Source: Bdellovibrionaceae bacterium UBA6502
GTDB lineage: Bacteria > Bdellovibrionota > Bdellovibrionia > Bdellovibrionales > UBA840
Assembly (NCBI GenBank): GCA_002436415.1
Contig: DJMA01000019.1
Location: 1-61,847 of the forward strand
Reading direction: 5' to 3'
DNA length: 61,847 bases
Numbering within the stretch: position 1 is the stretch's first letter; each line of letters begins with the position of its first letter. Positions 43,796-52,293 of this stretch are shown piece by piece. Position numbers and translations under genes: made by a program. Under the pieces are notes generated by a model. The model saw only the letters and a list, made by a program, of their open reading frames with translations, ran no database searches and was not told where the DNA came from.

Positions 43796-44393
43796 GTTCC
43801 ATATCCTTCCAATGAAAAAGGGCTTTGGCCATATAGTCTGGCTCAACACAAACTTTCTCACCTACTTTGTAAGAGGACAGATTTGTTCTTTCTTGGGTTT
43901 CAGGAACCAAGCAAACTTGGATCTCACCATCTTTCACTTCATTTACAGTGAGACTAATTCCGTTAATGCAAAGACTAACTTTGTTCCAAACAAATGCTTT
44001 CAAGTTTTCTGGTAACTTTATTTTTACTTCGTAAGAGTCACTATCGATCATGCCCGATTTTGACACTTCAGCCATGGACTCAACATGTCCAGAAACCAAA
44101 TGTCCATGAATGCGATCTCCAAAACGAAGCGAGCGCTCTAAATTATGCTCTCTCTGTAAAAAGAAATTTTCATCCCAGCCAGTAACTTTTAAAGTTTCAG
44201 CCGCAACGGCAAACTGCATTTGCTCGTCATCAAAACGCTCTACGGTAAGACAAACACCGTTCACAGCAATGGAATCGCCGGTACGAATGTCATCAAAAAA
44301 ATCAGGTCTTTCCAACCAAATACGGAGCAAATCTGCAGATTCTTGTGTAGCTTTTAAAGCCTTAACTTTAGCTTCTATAATTCCTGAAAACAT
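43788..44393 (-). CDS. ribE: riboflavin synthase alpha chain
   Basis: About 201-aa enzyme that dismutates two lumazines to riboflavin. Start MFSGIIEAKVKAL at ATG 44393 is the family N-terminus; the open frame upstream (12 codons) is not expected. Two tandem lumazine-binding domains are seen, the first with GDSIAVNGVCLTV and the second with WNKVSLCINGISLTVNEV, each with a conserved Gly-x-x-x-x-x-Gly pattern, and SGHVESMAEV between. First gene of the ribE-ribB-ribH-ntrY-ntrX run. No FMN riboswitch seen upstream. Confidence 0.93.
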   Translation of the reverse strand: MFSGIIEAKVKALKATQESADLLRIWLERPDFFDDIRTGDSIAVNGVCLTVERFDDEQMQFAVAAETLKVTGWDENFFLQREHNLERSLRFGDRIHGHLVSGHVESMAEVSKSGMIDSDSYEVKIKLPENLKAFVWNKVSLCINGISLTVNEVKDGEIQVCLVPETQERTNLSSYKVGEKVCVEPDYMAKALFHWKDMERA

Positions 44394-44677
44394 GGCGGCG
44401 AATATAGCACAATCCCCCTTTATTCCCAACTACTTAGAGGAGAATAACGAAGTTCTTAGTTTTTAATGTGCATTTATTTTAAGCATTCACCCTAAGCTGA
44501 GCTAAGCTTTATTGAATAACAGCAAAAAAACCGCGCCTTTTTGCTTTATAAGGCAAATCAAATTTAAAAAACAAATTAATCTGCTTTTCTGAGTATTTAA
44601 TGGCAAATCTAAGAATGGGGAATTTTTTCAACTTATAGGCACTAGTAAGATGTAAAAATACAAGCTACATTCTCCAA

Positions 44678-45214
44678 ATGCACAACAAACCTGTAACTAG
44701 TTCGCCCAAAATCACTTCAAGAATGAAGTTATTCGTAGACCAAGCTTTAAAAAACAAAGACTTTTGGGACCTTTGCTGTGACCATGGTTATATTGGTATC
44801 CACGCATTACAAAGCGAAAAATTTCGCTGCATTCATTTTGTCGATCAGCAAAAACATATCATAGAAAATTTAAAAATGCGCTTCCACCAATCGCGAAATT
44901 TCTTAAAAGACTCCTATCAATATGAGTTTCACGCCCAAGACGCTCGAAAGCTTTCTTCGCAAATTACGGGCAACTTACTGATCGCTGGTGTAGGAGGAAA
45001 GCTGGCCCACGATATTTTGGGAAAACTCATTCAAGAAGAAAAATTAAATGCCGACAGGATTTTAATTTCCATCCATAGCGAGGAACAAAAATACATTCAT
45101 CTAATTTCTGAAGTCTTGTGCATTTATACTCATAAGCTAAGTCTGTCATTCCAAGAAGGAAAGCGTGAAAGAAGTTTAGAGGTATTTGATTTAGAGCCAA
45201 GCCAGTTAGATTAA
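44678..45214 (+). CDS. TrmK-like SAM-dependent methyltransferase
   Basis: 178-aa methyltransferase, most like TrmK (COG2384), which methylates N1 of adenine 22 in some tRNAs. Key parts: WDLCCDHGYIGIHAL (TrmK has the same D-x-G-x-D-H-x-x-x-P/I type block), CIHFVDQQKHIIENLKMRF, and a central LLIAGVGGKLAHDIL where the family has a Gly-Met-Gly-Gly loop. The length is shorter than the usual 230 residues at the C-terminus, so the C-terminal coiled-coil is absent. Divergent from ribE by about 280 bases. Confidence 0.7.
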   Translation: MHNKPVTSSPKITSRMKLFVDQALKNKDFWDLCCDHGYIGIHALQSEKFRCIHFVDQQKHIIENLKMRFHQSRNFLKDSYQYEFHAQDARKLSSQITGNLLIAGVGGKLAHDILGKLIQEEKLNADRILISIHSEEQKYIHLISEVLCIYTHKLSLSFQEGKRERSLEVFDLEPSQLD

Positions 45215-45303
45215 ATCTACTAAAAAAATTCGATTTACTCGCTACGACAAAAGCTTTTCAAGCCCATTTGTCTAAGGTACTATTGCCGCTCAAGGAGAAA
45301 ATT

Positions 45304-45879
45304 ATGAAACTTATTTTAATTTTAACGACAACAATTTTCCTAGCGGGCTGTGGAGTACAATCCATCCCCAAAGCAAAAAACCAGGTAGAAGCCAGCCTTG
45401 CTGAAATCACAAATCAATATAAAAGACGCGCTGATTTAATTCCAAATCTTGTGGAGACAGTAAAAGGCTACGCCAAGCAAGAAAAAGAAACCTTAACCAG
45501 TGTTGTTGAAGCAAGAGCAAAGGCCACTTCAGTGAATATCAATCCTGAAAACTTGAACGCCCAACAAATTCAACAGTTCCAAAAGGCGCAAAGCGGTTTA
45601 AGCTCAGCCTTAGGCAGATTAATGGTGGTGGTTGAAAAATACCCTGACCTAAAGTCAAACCAAAACTTTTTACAGCTACAAGCACAACTCGAAGGAACTG
45701 AAAATCGAATCGCTGTGGCTCGACAAAGATACATCGAAGCCATTAAGATTTTTAACAACGAAGTAAGCGTTCCACCAAGCAGTTGGACTAACTCAATTTT
45801 TTATGGTTATGAGAAAATGCCACAGTGGACAGTAGAAAACGCAGCTGACATAGAAAAGACTCCTAATGTTGGTTTCTAA
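45304..45879 (+). CDS. LemA-family lipoprotein
   Basis: 191-aa LemA protein. ATG 45304 follows AAGGAG; the frame is open 12 codons further upstream without a site. Signal MKLILILTTTIFLAGC ends in lipobox LAGC. The LemA core is clear: VEASLAEITNQYKRRADLIPNLVETVKGYAKQEKETLTSVVEARAKA, then LMVVVEKYPDLKSNQNFLQLQAQLEGTENRIAVARQRYIEAI. It overlaps the TPM gene by 14 bases, the usual LemA-TPM pairing. Role is unknown in detail; these pairs sit at the envelope. Confidence 0.92.
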   Translation: MKLILILTTTIFLAGCGVQSIPKAKNQVEASLAEITNQYKRRADLIPNLVETVKGYAKQEKETLTSVVEARAKATSVNINPENLNAQQIQQFQKAQSGLSSALGRLMVVVEKYPDLKSNQNFLQLQAQLEGTENRIAVARQRYIEAIKIFNNEVSVPPSSWTNSIFYGYEKMPQWTVENAADIEKTPNVGF

Positions 45880-46624
45880 AAATTTACTTAGCCTCTTAAT
45901 TATTAGCCTTTTTTGTAGTCTGGGCCTGGCTCAGACTACTTATGATGTAAAGAAAAACATCCCCAGCTACCGGGCCCCTGTTACCGATCAGGTTGGTTGG
46001 CTGTCTAACAAACAGCAAAACCACTTAAATCAAAAGTTAGACAGACTTTATAAAGAAACAGGCTTGCAATTGGCAGTTTACATCACCCAATCCTTGGAAG
46101 GAGAAGTGCTTGAACAGTACAGCCTTGCTGTTGCTGAAACTTGGAAGCTTGGTAAAGCCGATAGCGATCGTGGTTTATTATTATTGATTGCTGCACAAGA
46201 CAGAAAAATTCGCATCGAAGTTGGACAAGGCTTAGAAGGTGAAATTCCTGATGCCATTGCCAAAAGTATCATCGATCGAATCATCACACCTGCCTTTAAA
46301 CAAAAAAAATACGCCGCTGGAATCGACCAAGCTTTGAGTTATGTCATTGAAGGCGTCGAACCTAACTTTCAAGTTGGCAAAGTTCTTAGCTACAGAAATA
46401 AAAAACAAAAAGAAAAATCTTTATTTGGCATGTTATTCAATTTGATTTTTTGGGTCCTTTTTATTTTTGCATTTGCAAGAGGTAGAGGTTCCGGTCCACT
46501 TATGCTAGCCATGCTACTGGGCGGATCCGGTGGACGCGGAGGCCGTGGTGGCTTCGGCGGTGGCGGTTTTTCTGGCGGTGGCGGCGGAGGCTTTTCCGGC
46601 GGTGGCGCATCTGGAGGTTGGTAA
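45866..46624 (+). CDS. TPM-domain protein with glycine-rich C-terminus (YgcG-like)
   Basis: 252-aa exported membrane protein. A signal peptide (about residues 1-23) leads into a TPM domain (YRAPVTDQVGWLSNKQQNHLNQKLDRLYKETGLQLAVYITQS, then GKADSDRGLLLLIAAQDRKIRIEVGQGLEGEIPDAIAKSIIDRIITP). One TM segment (FGMLFNLIFWVLFIFAFA) and a Gly/Phe/Ser-rich tail (residues about 215-252) follow, as in YgcG. Translationally overlapping with lemA and with the next TPM gene. Confidence 0.9.
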   Translation: MLVSKNLLSLLIISLFCSLGLAQTTYDVKKNIPSYRAPVTDQVGWLSNKQQNHLNQKLDRLYKETGLQLAVYITQSLEGEVLEQYSLAVAETWKLGKADSDRGLLLLIAAQDRKIRIEVGQGLEGEIPDAIAKSIIDRIITPAFKQKKYAAGIDQALSYVIEGVEPNFQVGKVLSYRNKKQKEKSLFGMLFNLIFWVLFIFAFARGRGSGPLMLAMLLGGSGGRGGRGGFGGGGFSGGGGGGFSGGGASGGW

Positions 46625-47283
46625 TGAATATTCCAAATTGGATTGAAGATCAAATTTCTAAGGAAGAGATTCAAAGCATTGAAGCACATATTGCTAAAAT
46701 TGAAAAACTGAGCTCCGCAGAAGTGGTACCAATGATTGTAAGAAGCTCTATTCCTTCTTATATCTTTCCTTTTGTGGCTTTAGGTGTCGCAGGACTTGTT
46801 AGCTATCTATTGCAAGTTTTCATTCCCTTGCTTGAGCTCTTGCCCGACTCGGAACACAGCTTAATCGCTTTTACATTTCCGGTTTTAGCTTTGTTGTTTT
46901 ACTTTTTAATCGTAAAAAATGCTTTTGTTATGCGTCTATTTACTCCAAAGAGTTTTAGAACTTACTTTGCAATGATACGTGCTGAGATTGAGTTTCATCG
47001 TCAATGCATGTGGAAAACTCGATCCGGAACAGGTGTCTTAGTGATGCTTAGCTTGGATGATCATCAAATGGTAATTCTATCTGACGAAAAAATGCACAAG
47101 GCATTTGGAGAAGAATCATGGGCTGAAATTTTAGCTCATTCCTTACAAAAAATAAAAAGCAAAAACCTTGCTTCTGGAATTGAACATTGCTTAGCAAGTA
47201 TTTTACCTAAGCTTGAAGCATCTTTTCCTATCGAGCCCAATGACGTGAATGAACTATCCGATACGCTTGTTATTAAAGACTGA
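46624..47283 (+). CDS. second TPM-domain membrane protein
   Basis: 219-aa membrane protein. ATG 46624 overlaps the previous stop by one base (TAATG). The TPM-like region (ISKEEIQSIEAHIAKIEKLSSAEVVPMIVRSS at the N-terminus, then RTYFAMIRAEIEFHRQCMWKTRSGTGVLVMLSLDDHQMVILSDEKMHKAF) is split by two TM segments (about residues 45-90). Third gene of the LemA-TPM-TPM operon. Confidence 0.8.
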   Translation: MNIPNWIEDQISKEEIQSIEAHIAKIEKLSSAEVVPMIVRSSIPSYIFPFVALGVAGLVSYLLQVFIPLLELLPDSEHSLIAFTFPVLALLFYFLIVKNAFVMRLFTPKSFRTYFAMIRAEIEFHRQCMWKTRSGTGVLVMLSLDDHQMVILSDEKMHKAFGEESWAEILAHSLQKIKSKNLASGIEHCLASILPKLEASFPIEPNDVNELSDTLVIKD

Positions 47284-47303
47284 CGATTAATCTTCGCTTT
47301 AAA

Positions 47304-47343
47304 ATAAAAAAACCAGGCACTAAAAAGTGTCTGGTTTTTTTTG
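47304..47343. terminator. bidirectional terminator
   Basis: AAAAACCAGGCACT pairs with AGTGTCTGGTTTTT (one G-T), loop AAAA, flanked by an A-run and a run of eight T. It serves the convergent TPM and secreted-protein genes. Confidence 0.85.
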
Positions 47344-47360
47344 GACTTTAAAATCAGAAT

Positions 47361-48326
47361 TTAATTTACAAGTTGATGTACACGAACGCGATCTCCAACA
47401 AAAACACCATCACGAACTCTTTCTACCACAATGGCATCCGCTTCTGTACCACGAACGTCTGTGATTTGAATTACTGCAGTTGTTCCCGCTGAAGTTCCAC
47501 GGTACTTTGATTTACAAGGCTCCCCTTCCCACTGGTGGTAAATGTTTTCTACTACCAGCTGGTCATCCTTTTTCAAACCATCAAAACTTCCTGCTTGGAT
47601 TGTAATTTTAGGCTCAGCCACTTTAATCACTACACTTTCCCAAGGAAGGTTTTCATTCGCATCTACTTGCTCTTTAATGGTCGCTAAGGCTTTTCTCGCC
47701 GCTTTTTGAGTGACCTCTGAAAGCTCAGAGGTTTTAAAAAACTCTGGAGATAGAGTGATATTTGAAAAGCTAAGATCAATTCTAGTGGTTTGAGTTTTTG
47801 CTTCATGAGCACCAGTAGCAATCCCCACTGGTCCATAAGTTACGAAGTCTGAGCTATGATAAGCTCCCAAATCCATAAAAAGTTTTGCCTTTTCCATTTT
47901 AAAACTTCCACCAATTCCAAATCCACTATCACCACTTGGGCTATAGCCGATCGAAACAGAAGTGGAATTTGAAAGTTCAAAACTAGTAACATTTCCAGTC
48001 ATGGTAATTTGCTTTCTATCTAAAATACATTGAGGAACTTCATTACCAAAAGCATCCATCGGAGGAATCACTAATGAAATGCCATCAGCACTCATGCCTA
48101 GGTCCTCAATATCAAAACTTACAAGGTTCAAAAAGTAGTCACTACTCCCTAATTCAACAGCCATCATTGCATTCAAAGCAAATCCGAAGTCAAAACTTCC
48201 ACCCGCCGGAGTGTTGAAAACTCGGCTATTGATATTTCTAAGCTCTACACGTCGCTTTAGATTTCGCTCTGCCAAGGCTGGCGTTGCTAAACCTAATGTT
48301 AAAATTGTCACTAAGAGTTTTTTCAT
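47361..48326 (-). CDS. secreted protein of unknown function
   Basis: 321-aa exported protein (signal MKKLLVTILTLGLATPALA). The mature part is beta-rich. A central block (FGIGGSFKMEKAKLFMDLGAYHSSDFV) with a Gly-rich turn and a C-terminal small domain (VAEPKITIQAGSFDGLKKDDQLVVENIYHQWEGEPCKSKYRG... then VQITDVRGTEADAIVVERV) read as a compact beta barrel. That C-terminal pattern also occurs in the larger neighbour (GRWIIPAGVFEGIEEGQVFEA...). AAGGGGAG precedes ATG. Probably an operon with the next gene. Confidence 0.6.
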   Translation of the reverse strand: MKKLLVTILTLGLATPALAERNLKRRVELRNINSRVFNTPAGGSFDFGFALNAMMAVELGSSDYFLNLVSFDIEDLGMSADGISLVIPPMDAFGNEVPQCILDRKQITMTGNVTSFELSNSTSVSIGYSPSGDSGFGIGGSFKMEKAKLFMDLGAYHSSDFVTYGPVGIATGAHEAKTQTTRIDLSFSNITLSPEFFKTSELSEVTQKAARKALATIKEQVDANENLPWESVVIKVAEPKITIQAGSFDGLKKDDQLVVENIYHQWEGEPCKSKYRGTSAGTTAVIQITDVRGTEADAIVVERVRDGVFVGDRVRVHQLVN

Positions 48327-48354
48327 GACTCTCTCCCCTTGTTTGTCCCGTTTA

Positions 48355-50280
48355 TTAAAGTCCCTTATTAATTATTTTTGCCGCAGTTTGAATTACGCCA
48401 GCACCTTCCTCGGCTAACTGAATCTTCGCACTACGAATTCCCTTTGTTTTATATTTCTTAGAGGAAGCACTTGCCAGTACCGCTCCTTGAATTTTTGCTT
48501 TTTCAGGAACCACAACTTGCTTTCCTGAGTCGATGATTTTCTGAATCCCTTCTTTGTAGGCAGAGCTTTCCACTGCTGGTACCCATGGGACAACAACCAA
48601 ATCAATGTCTTGACGCTTAGACACCCAGTCCATTGCGCTATACACAGCGGAGGAATGGGTTTGTCCATAAGGTCCGAAGACTTTTACTGGTACGATTAAG
48701 AAATCTTTGTTCGTTTCATTTACTAATAGTTTTGCAGCAGCAGTCCCAGAACCTTGATCATCAGAAGGACGGTTGTCCCAAGAAATAAAATCAAATCCCG
48801 TATTATCAATAAACTGCTCTATGCCTTTTTCTCGCGGAAAAACTCCTGATCCAATTAAGGCAACTCGTGGAGCTACAGCAGCAGTTTTAATTTGGTTCTG
48901 CGCTGTAAACTCTTGATCATAGACATTTTCAAAACGCCATTGGGCGTAGAAAGTCATAATTGCCATCACTAATTTTTCAAACCATGAGTGTTTTTTCTCT
49001 GCACAATTTCCGATATTGCTAGCCACATATTCAGGTGCAGTGCTTTGTTCCAATTCACCACTCATTGTTTTTAATATTCCCGATTCTGTAGAGCTTGCTG
49101 ACATAATTTTTGTATTAAAGCCTACCGCTTCATTAGCCAATGCCTTTTGAATGCCAATGCCTTGGCCCCAAGGGCTTAGTCTTAAGTCTTCAACAAAGCG
49201 AAGCTCTTCCCCTGTGCTCGGAGCCTGTGGATTACTAATTAAGTAGTGAACCACTGAAACTGTCTCCATGGCATCCGTAACCACATAGCGATTTCCATTT
49301 GCGGCTTCGAAAACTTGACCTTCTTCGATACCTTCAAATACGCCAGCTGGAATGATCCATCGCCCGTCCCAAAGCTGATCTAATTTTGCCGTCCAAATGT
49401 AGCTTGGTAAATCGGCGATCAATTGCTCTAAAATTTTAGGAAGACTTTCTTCGATAGCGTTTCTCATGGTTTTACGTCTTTGCGTCTCAAAACCTAAGTG
49501 AATCCCCGCATAACTTGCCCCAATGGACAAGTCTTTACCACTAGCCTTAAATTCATAGTCATAGGTTTTACGGAAGCCTTTGGATGGAATGTGTACATCA
49601 AATTCTATGCCTAATTTTACAGAGTATTTCTTTTGACGAAAACTCACACCAAAACCAAAAATCTCAAAACTGAAACCTTCATCTGCATCGGCGCCAAAGT
49701 TTCCTCTTTTGTGGGCCCAACCTCTAGTTTTTAATTGCCCGTTGAAGAAGTCTAAATTACTACATTGGCGAACTTCCGAAAATTGGGCGGCTGTAAAATC
49801 ATTGTCTTTGGACACGTTATCAATCCCCATATTATAAGGATTCAAACGATCTGGACTAAAACCATAAACCACTCGATTACTTCTCTTTCCCGAAGCGTAC
49901 AAGAGGGTATGAACTTTAGGTCTCACAATTATTTGAGCAGAATTAGCAGCAATTCCATTTTGCGCTTGTTTCGAATCTATATAAGTAAGTTTTTGATTTG
50001 GAAGTCTCTGTGCCAATTCTTTCATTTCAGAATCATTCACAACACTAGAAAGACCTATTCCAACATAATTTGATTGAGGTAACTCAACTCGAAAAGAACC
50101 ATTTTCATAGAGACTTTGGTTTAATAAGTGCGTGATTTCCATTCCATGACGCAACTTAAATCCATCAGGAAAATGAATCCATCGATCCTCGGTCGCCTCT
50201 ACTTGTATACTTACTAATGGATCTGCAAAGCTTTGCAAACCAAAAAGTACTACTAAAGATGTGAACAAGATTGTTTTCAA
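48355..50280 (-). CDS. large secreted protein with degenerate subtilase-like C-terminal domain
   Basis: 641-aa exported protein. TTG 50280 is chosen for GGGAGAG upstream and signal MKTILFTSLVVLFGLQSFA; TTG 50307 is longer. The N-terminal 400 residues are beta-rich, with the FlgT-like small domain (VFEGIEEGQVFEA) also seen in the neighbour. From about residue 460 a subtilase (S8) pattern is recognisable: VALIGSGVFP where the Asp of V-x-x-x-D-S-G is Gly, QGSGTAAAKLLV where the His block lost its His, and PVKVFGPYGQTHSSAVYSAMDWV. No catalytic Ser motif is seen, so it is a probable pseudoprotease. The gene overlaps nothing and precedes the secreted neighbour by 28 bases. Confidence 0.65.
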   Translation of the reverse strand: MKTILFTSLVVLFGLQSFADPLVSIQVEATEDRWIHFPDGFKLRHGMEITHLLNQSLYENGSFRVELPQSNYVGIGLSSVVNDSEMKELAQRLPNQKLTYIDSKQAQNGIAANSAQIIVRPKVHTLLYASGKRSNRVVYGFSPDRLNPYNMGIDNVSKDNDFTAAQFSEVRQCSNLDFFNGQLKTRGWAHKRGNFGADADEGFSFEIFGFGVSFRQKKYSVKLGIEFDVHIPSKGFRKTYDYEFKASGKDLSIGASYAGIHLGFETQRRKTMRNAIEESLPKILEQLIADLPSYIWTAKLDQLWDGRWIIPAGVFEGIEEGQVFEAANGNRYVVTDAMETVSVVHYLISNPQAPSTGEELRFVEDLRLSPWGQGIGIQKALANEAVGFNTKIMSASSTESGILKTMSGELEQSTAPEYVASNIGNCAEKKHSWFEKLVMAIMTFYAQWRFENVYDQEFTAQNQIKTAAVAPRVALIGSGVFPREKGIEQFIDNTGFDFISWDNRPSDDQGSGTAAAKLLVNETNKDFLIVPVKVFGPYGQTHSSAVYSAMDWVSKRQDIDLVVVPWVPAVESSAYKEGIQKIIDSGKQVVVPEKAKIQGAVLASASSKKYKTKGIRSAKIQLAEEGAGVIQTAAKIINKGL

Positions 50281-50715
50281 AATTCTCTCCCAACTTAGAC
50301 CCTTCAAAGGTCTCGAAACTTTAGTCGGGTTATCTGGAACAAAGGCTTAAGACTATTTCCAATAAGATCTGTATTCTAGACTTTGGTAAAGTGACGCAAA
50401 ACCCACTGTTTAAGCCGCTTTGCGATGATTCCCTGCATTTATCGCAAAACTGAAAAAAGCTTTAACAAATTTTCATTTGAAACCAAAAACTTTTTTTAAA
50501 AGAAAAAAACAAAAAACAACAGCAAAGTGTCGAAGTCTTTTTTTGAAACAGGACCATACCGAAGCTTTCTCAAAAAATCGTAAAACACTTCTATTGCTTT
50601 TTTGGGAGAATAAAATGGCGCGGCATACTTAATTTAAATCTGCCTTTTACATTGAATAGTAAAAAATGAGACAACAGGCTTTTATGTATAGATGACAACT
50701 AAAGAAACTAGTGAA
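50281..50715. other. intergenic region with one hairpin
   Basis: 435 bases. TTTGCGAT (50419-50426) pairs with ATCGCAAA (50441-50448), an eight-base stem with a 14-base loop and no T-run. Otherwise A-rich and non-coding. Confidence 0.4.
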
Positions 50716-51192
50716 TTAATATTCATCGCCATTTTTTTTAAAAAAACTCCATTTGCCTTGGTTATTTAATTTGGCAACGAGGTCATCGTTTGGATAAGTT
50801 ACCAGATCATCAATTGGTCGATCACCTATTTCAATATAAGTCACGACCTCATCTGTTTCATTAATAAGCTTATGGGCTGGTCCATCAGGCGTAAAGCCGA
50901 AACAGTCCCCTGCATTTAAATGTATCTTTCTAGTTTCTAAAATCAACGTGGGATTACCTGATAAGACAAAAATAAACTCTTCTTGCTTAGAATGTTTATG
51001 TAAAATAGAAGATTCAGATCGAGGGGAAAGTTCAGCTAGATTTACTCCAAATTTGTTAATGCCAAACAGATCTCCTAAGGGACGTTTTGTTCTCCCTGAC
51101 ATTTTACTGGCAAATGGCTCGGGGTAATTTGAAGTTTTTGTTCTCTTAGGCGCCTCAAAGGCATTGACCGGATTCTTTCCTAGCTTATTCAT
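50716..51192 (-). CDS. cupin-domain protein
   Basis: 158-aa cytoplasmic protein with one cupin barrel (about residues 45-135). Metal-ligand motif 1 is partly kept (SSILHKHSKQEEFIFVLSGNPTLIL, with two His and a Glu) and motif 2 reads AGDCFGFTPDGPAHKLINET with the closing His. The small-molecule or sugar substrate is unknown. Such proteins often resemble dioxygenase, isomerase or signalling cupins. The ATG lacks a strong ribosome site. Single gene. Confidence 0.8.
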   Translation of the reverse strand: MNKLGKNPVNAFEAPKRTKTSNYPEPFASKMSGRTKRPLGDLFGINKFGVNLAELSPRSESSILHKHSKQEEFIFVLSGNPTLILETRKIHLNAGDCFGFTPDGPAHKLINETDEVVTYIEIGDRPIDDLVTYPNDDLVAKLNNQGKWSFFKKNGDEY

Positions 51193-51683
51193 TTAAAAAT
51201 TATAAAAAGAATTAGTATTAATCACAAACTAAATGGTCATCTAGTTGATTATAATCATATTTTCTATTCTTTAGTGGGCAAATAAATATGACTTGAAAAG
51301 CATTCATTTTGAACTCTCGAATTAGTGTATGATTTTGAATGTGGGAAATTTAGCTAGCCCTAGGACAGGTTAAAAAGATATAAAGATGACAGTATTACTA
51401 GAAGTTAACACCTCAGTTTTAAATTTATAAAAACATTCTTAGCCATAGACTTCCAAACATTAAACTATACTGCCTCAACGCCCCCACTGAAACTCCATCC
51501 CATTCCTTTCACCTATCAGCATTCCTCGACCTAAGCCAGACTCAGAAATAAAGTTACTCAGGAAAATGAATACCAACTGAAAATATTTTCAGTTGAATTG
51601 TATTTGATAAGCAAAATCATTTCTAGACCAAATTAATCCCCATTCTAGGCTATTCTATAAATAGCTTTACTGAGGGGGTATTA
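51193..51683. other. AT-rich intergenic region
   Basis: About 490 bases without a supported gene. It contains a perfect 22-bp palindrome near its end. Confidence 0.4.
51574..51595. promoter_or_regulatory. perfect 22-bp palindrome upstream of the 57-aa ORF
   Basis: Half-site CAACTGAAAAT followed by its exact reverse complement. It begins 110 bases before the ORF start. It could be a protein-binding operator or a hairpin; no T-run follows. Confidence 0.5.
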
Positions 51684-51857
51684 ATGAAGCGAGTGCATTC
51701 TACTGCTAAATATCTAGAAAATGAACTAAGCCTAAATCGCCTTAAAAACCTAATCGACCTAGGAAAAATCCAAAGCATTGCCGATCTATGTAGACATGGT
51801 TTTTGCCCAGGAGTCCTTCATTACGAAAAATCCCAAGAACTAAAAAAAGCATCATAA
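51684..51857 (+). CDS. 57-aa protein of unknown function
   Basis: Small ORF with a good ribosome site (GAGGGGG, six bases before ATG). The product begins MKRVHSTAKYLENELSLN, continues with RLKNLIDLGKIQSIADLC and ends in a CRHGFC motif followed by PGVLHYEKSQELKKAS. It is helical and basic with a C-x4-C pair, which could hold a metal or a disulphide; no signal peptide. No family recognised. It lies directly before a cluster of hairpins and repeats. Confidence 0.5.
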   Translation: MKRVHSTAKYLENELSLNRLKNLIDLGKIQSIADLCRHGFCPGVLHYEKSQELKKAS

Positions 51858-51872
51858 AAAAACAAAAGCACC

Positions 51873-51916
51873 TTTGAGAGCAATGCTCTCAAACAGCCAT
51901 CGGCGGCAAAGCCGCC
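51873..51916. repeat. two adjacent perfect hairpins
   Basis: TTTGAGAGCA and TGCTCTCAAA form a ten-base stem (51873-51893, one-base loop). Next to it GGCGGC and GCCGCC (51902-51916, loop AAA) form a GC-rich stem. Both follow the 57-aa ORF by 15-60 bases; the first could act as its terminator without a T-run. Confidence 0.6.
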
Positions 51917-51992
51917 CAACACCACCCGCGCCAGCAAAATCAAAATAGAGACGACGAGATTTAGAAATAAAGAAGTGAGAAAGAGGCTGTAT

Positions 51993-52111
51993 GAGAAATG
52001 TATTTTTTCAGAGTTTTGAATCCCATGGATGGGATTCAACAAGCCCCAAGGAAGGCAGGGAGCAGCGAAGGCTGCGACCGGAATAGCGCCTCTGAAAAAA
52101 TACATTTCTCA
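51993..52111. repeat. 22-bp inverted repeat enclosing further hairpins
   Basis: Arms TGAGAAATGTATTTTTTCAG plus AG (51993-52014) and their exact reverse complement (52090-52111). Inside are GAATCCCAT-GG-ATGGGATTC (52019-52038), a second palindrome, and GCAGC-GAAG-GCTGC. The interior is richer in GC than the surroundings. This could be a structured RNA or a small non-autonomous mobile/palindromic element. Confidence 0.65.
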
Positions 52112-52116
52112 GAAGG

Positions 52117-52157
52117 CCGGCTCATTCAAAGAGCAAAACCGAGGAGTAAACCAAAAA
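52117..52157 (+). repeat. direct repeat, copy 1 (41 bp)
   Basis: Starts CCGGCTCATTCAAAG and ends GAGGAGTAAACCAAAAA. One mismatch (GAGC for GATC) with the copy at 52230-52270, 113 bases apart start to start. Confidence 0.8.
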
Positions 52158-52229
52158 ATCATAAATAAAAAAGAACCCAGAGCCGAAGGCCAAAAAACCG
52201 TCTGCGAATAATACCCTTGCTTCAAAAGA

Positions 52230-52270
52230 CCGGCTCATTCAAAGATCAAAACCGAGGAGTAAACCAAAAA
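52230..52270 (+). repeat. direct repeat, copy 2 (41 bp)
   Basis: Second copy of the 41-bp repeat at 52117-52157, 40 of 41 bases identical. It ends 24 bases before the stop of the YiiX-type peptidase gene. Confidence 0.8.
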
Positions 52271-52293
52271 GACAAAACCAAATCCCCAAAAAA

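Noticed and set aside
44394..44677. Possible FMN riboswitch upstream of ribE
   Set aside because: I looked for the RFN element pattern (G-rich conserved blocks and stems) and saw none; ribE also has only a weak ribosome site.
46390..46689. Proline-rich 99-aa frame on the minus strand
   Set aside because: It is the antisense of the glycine-rich tail of the TPM protein; Gly codons read backwards as Pro.
51821..52211. Open frames of 94 aa (minus) and 60 aa (plus) over the repeat-rich element
   Set aside because: Both run through inverted repeats and hairpins, lack ribosome sites, and the minus one overlaps the end of the well-started 57-aa ORF. I take them as by-products of the repeats.
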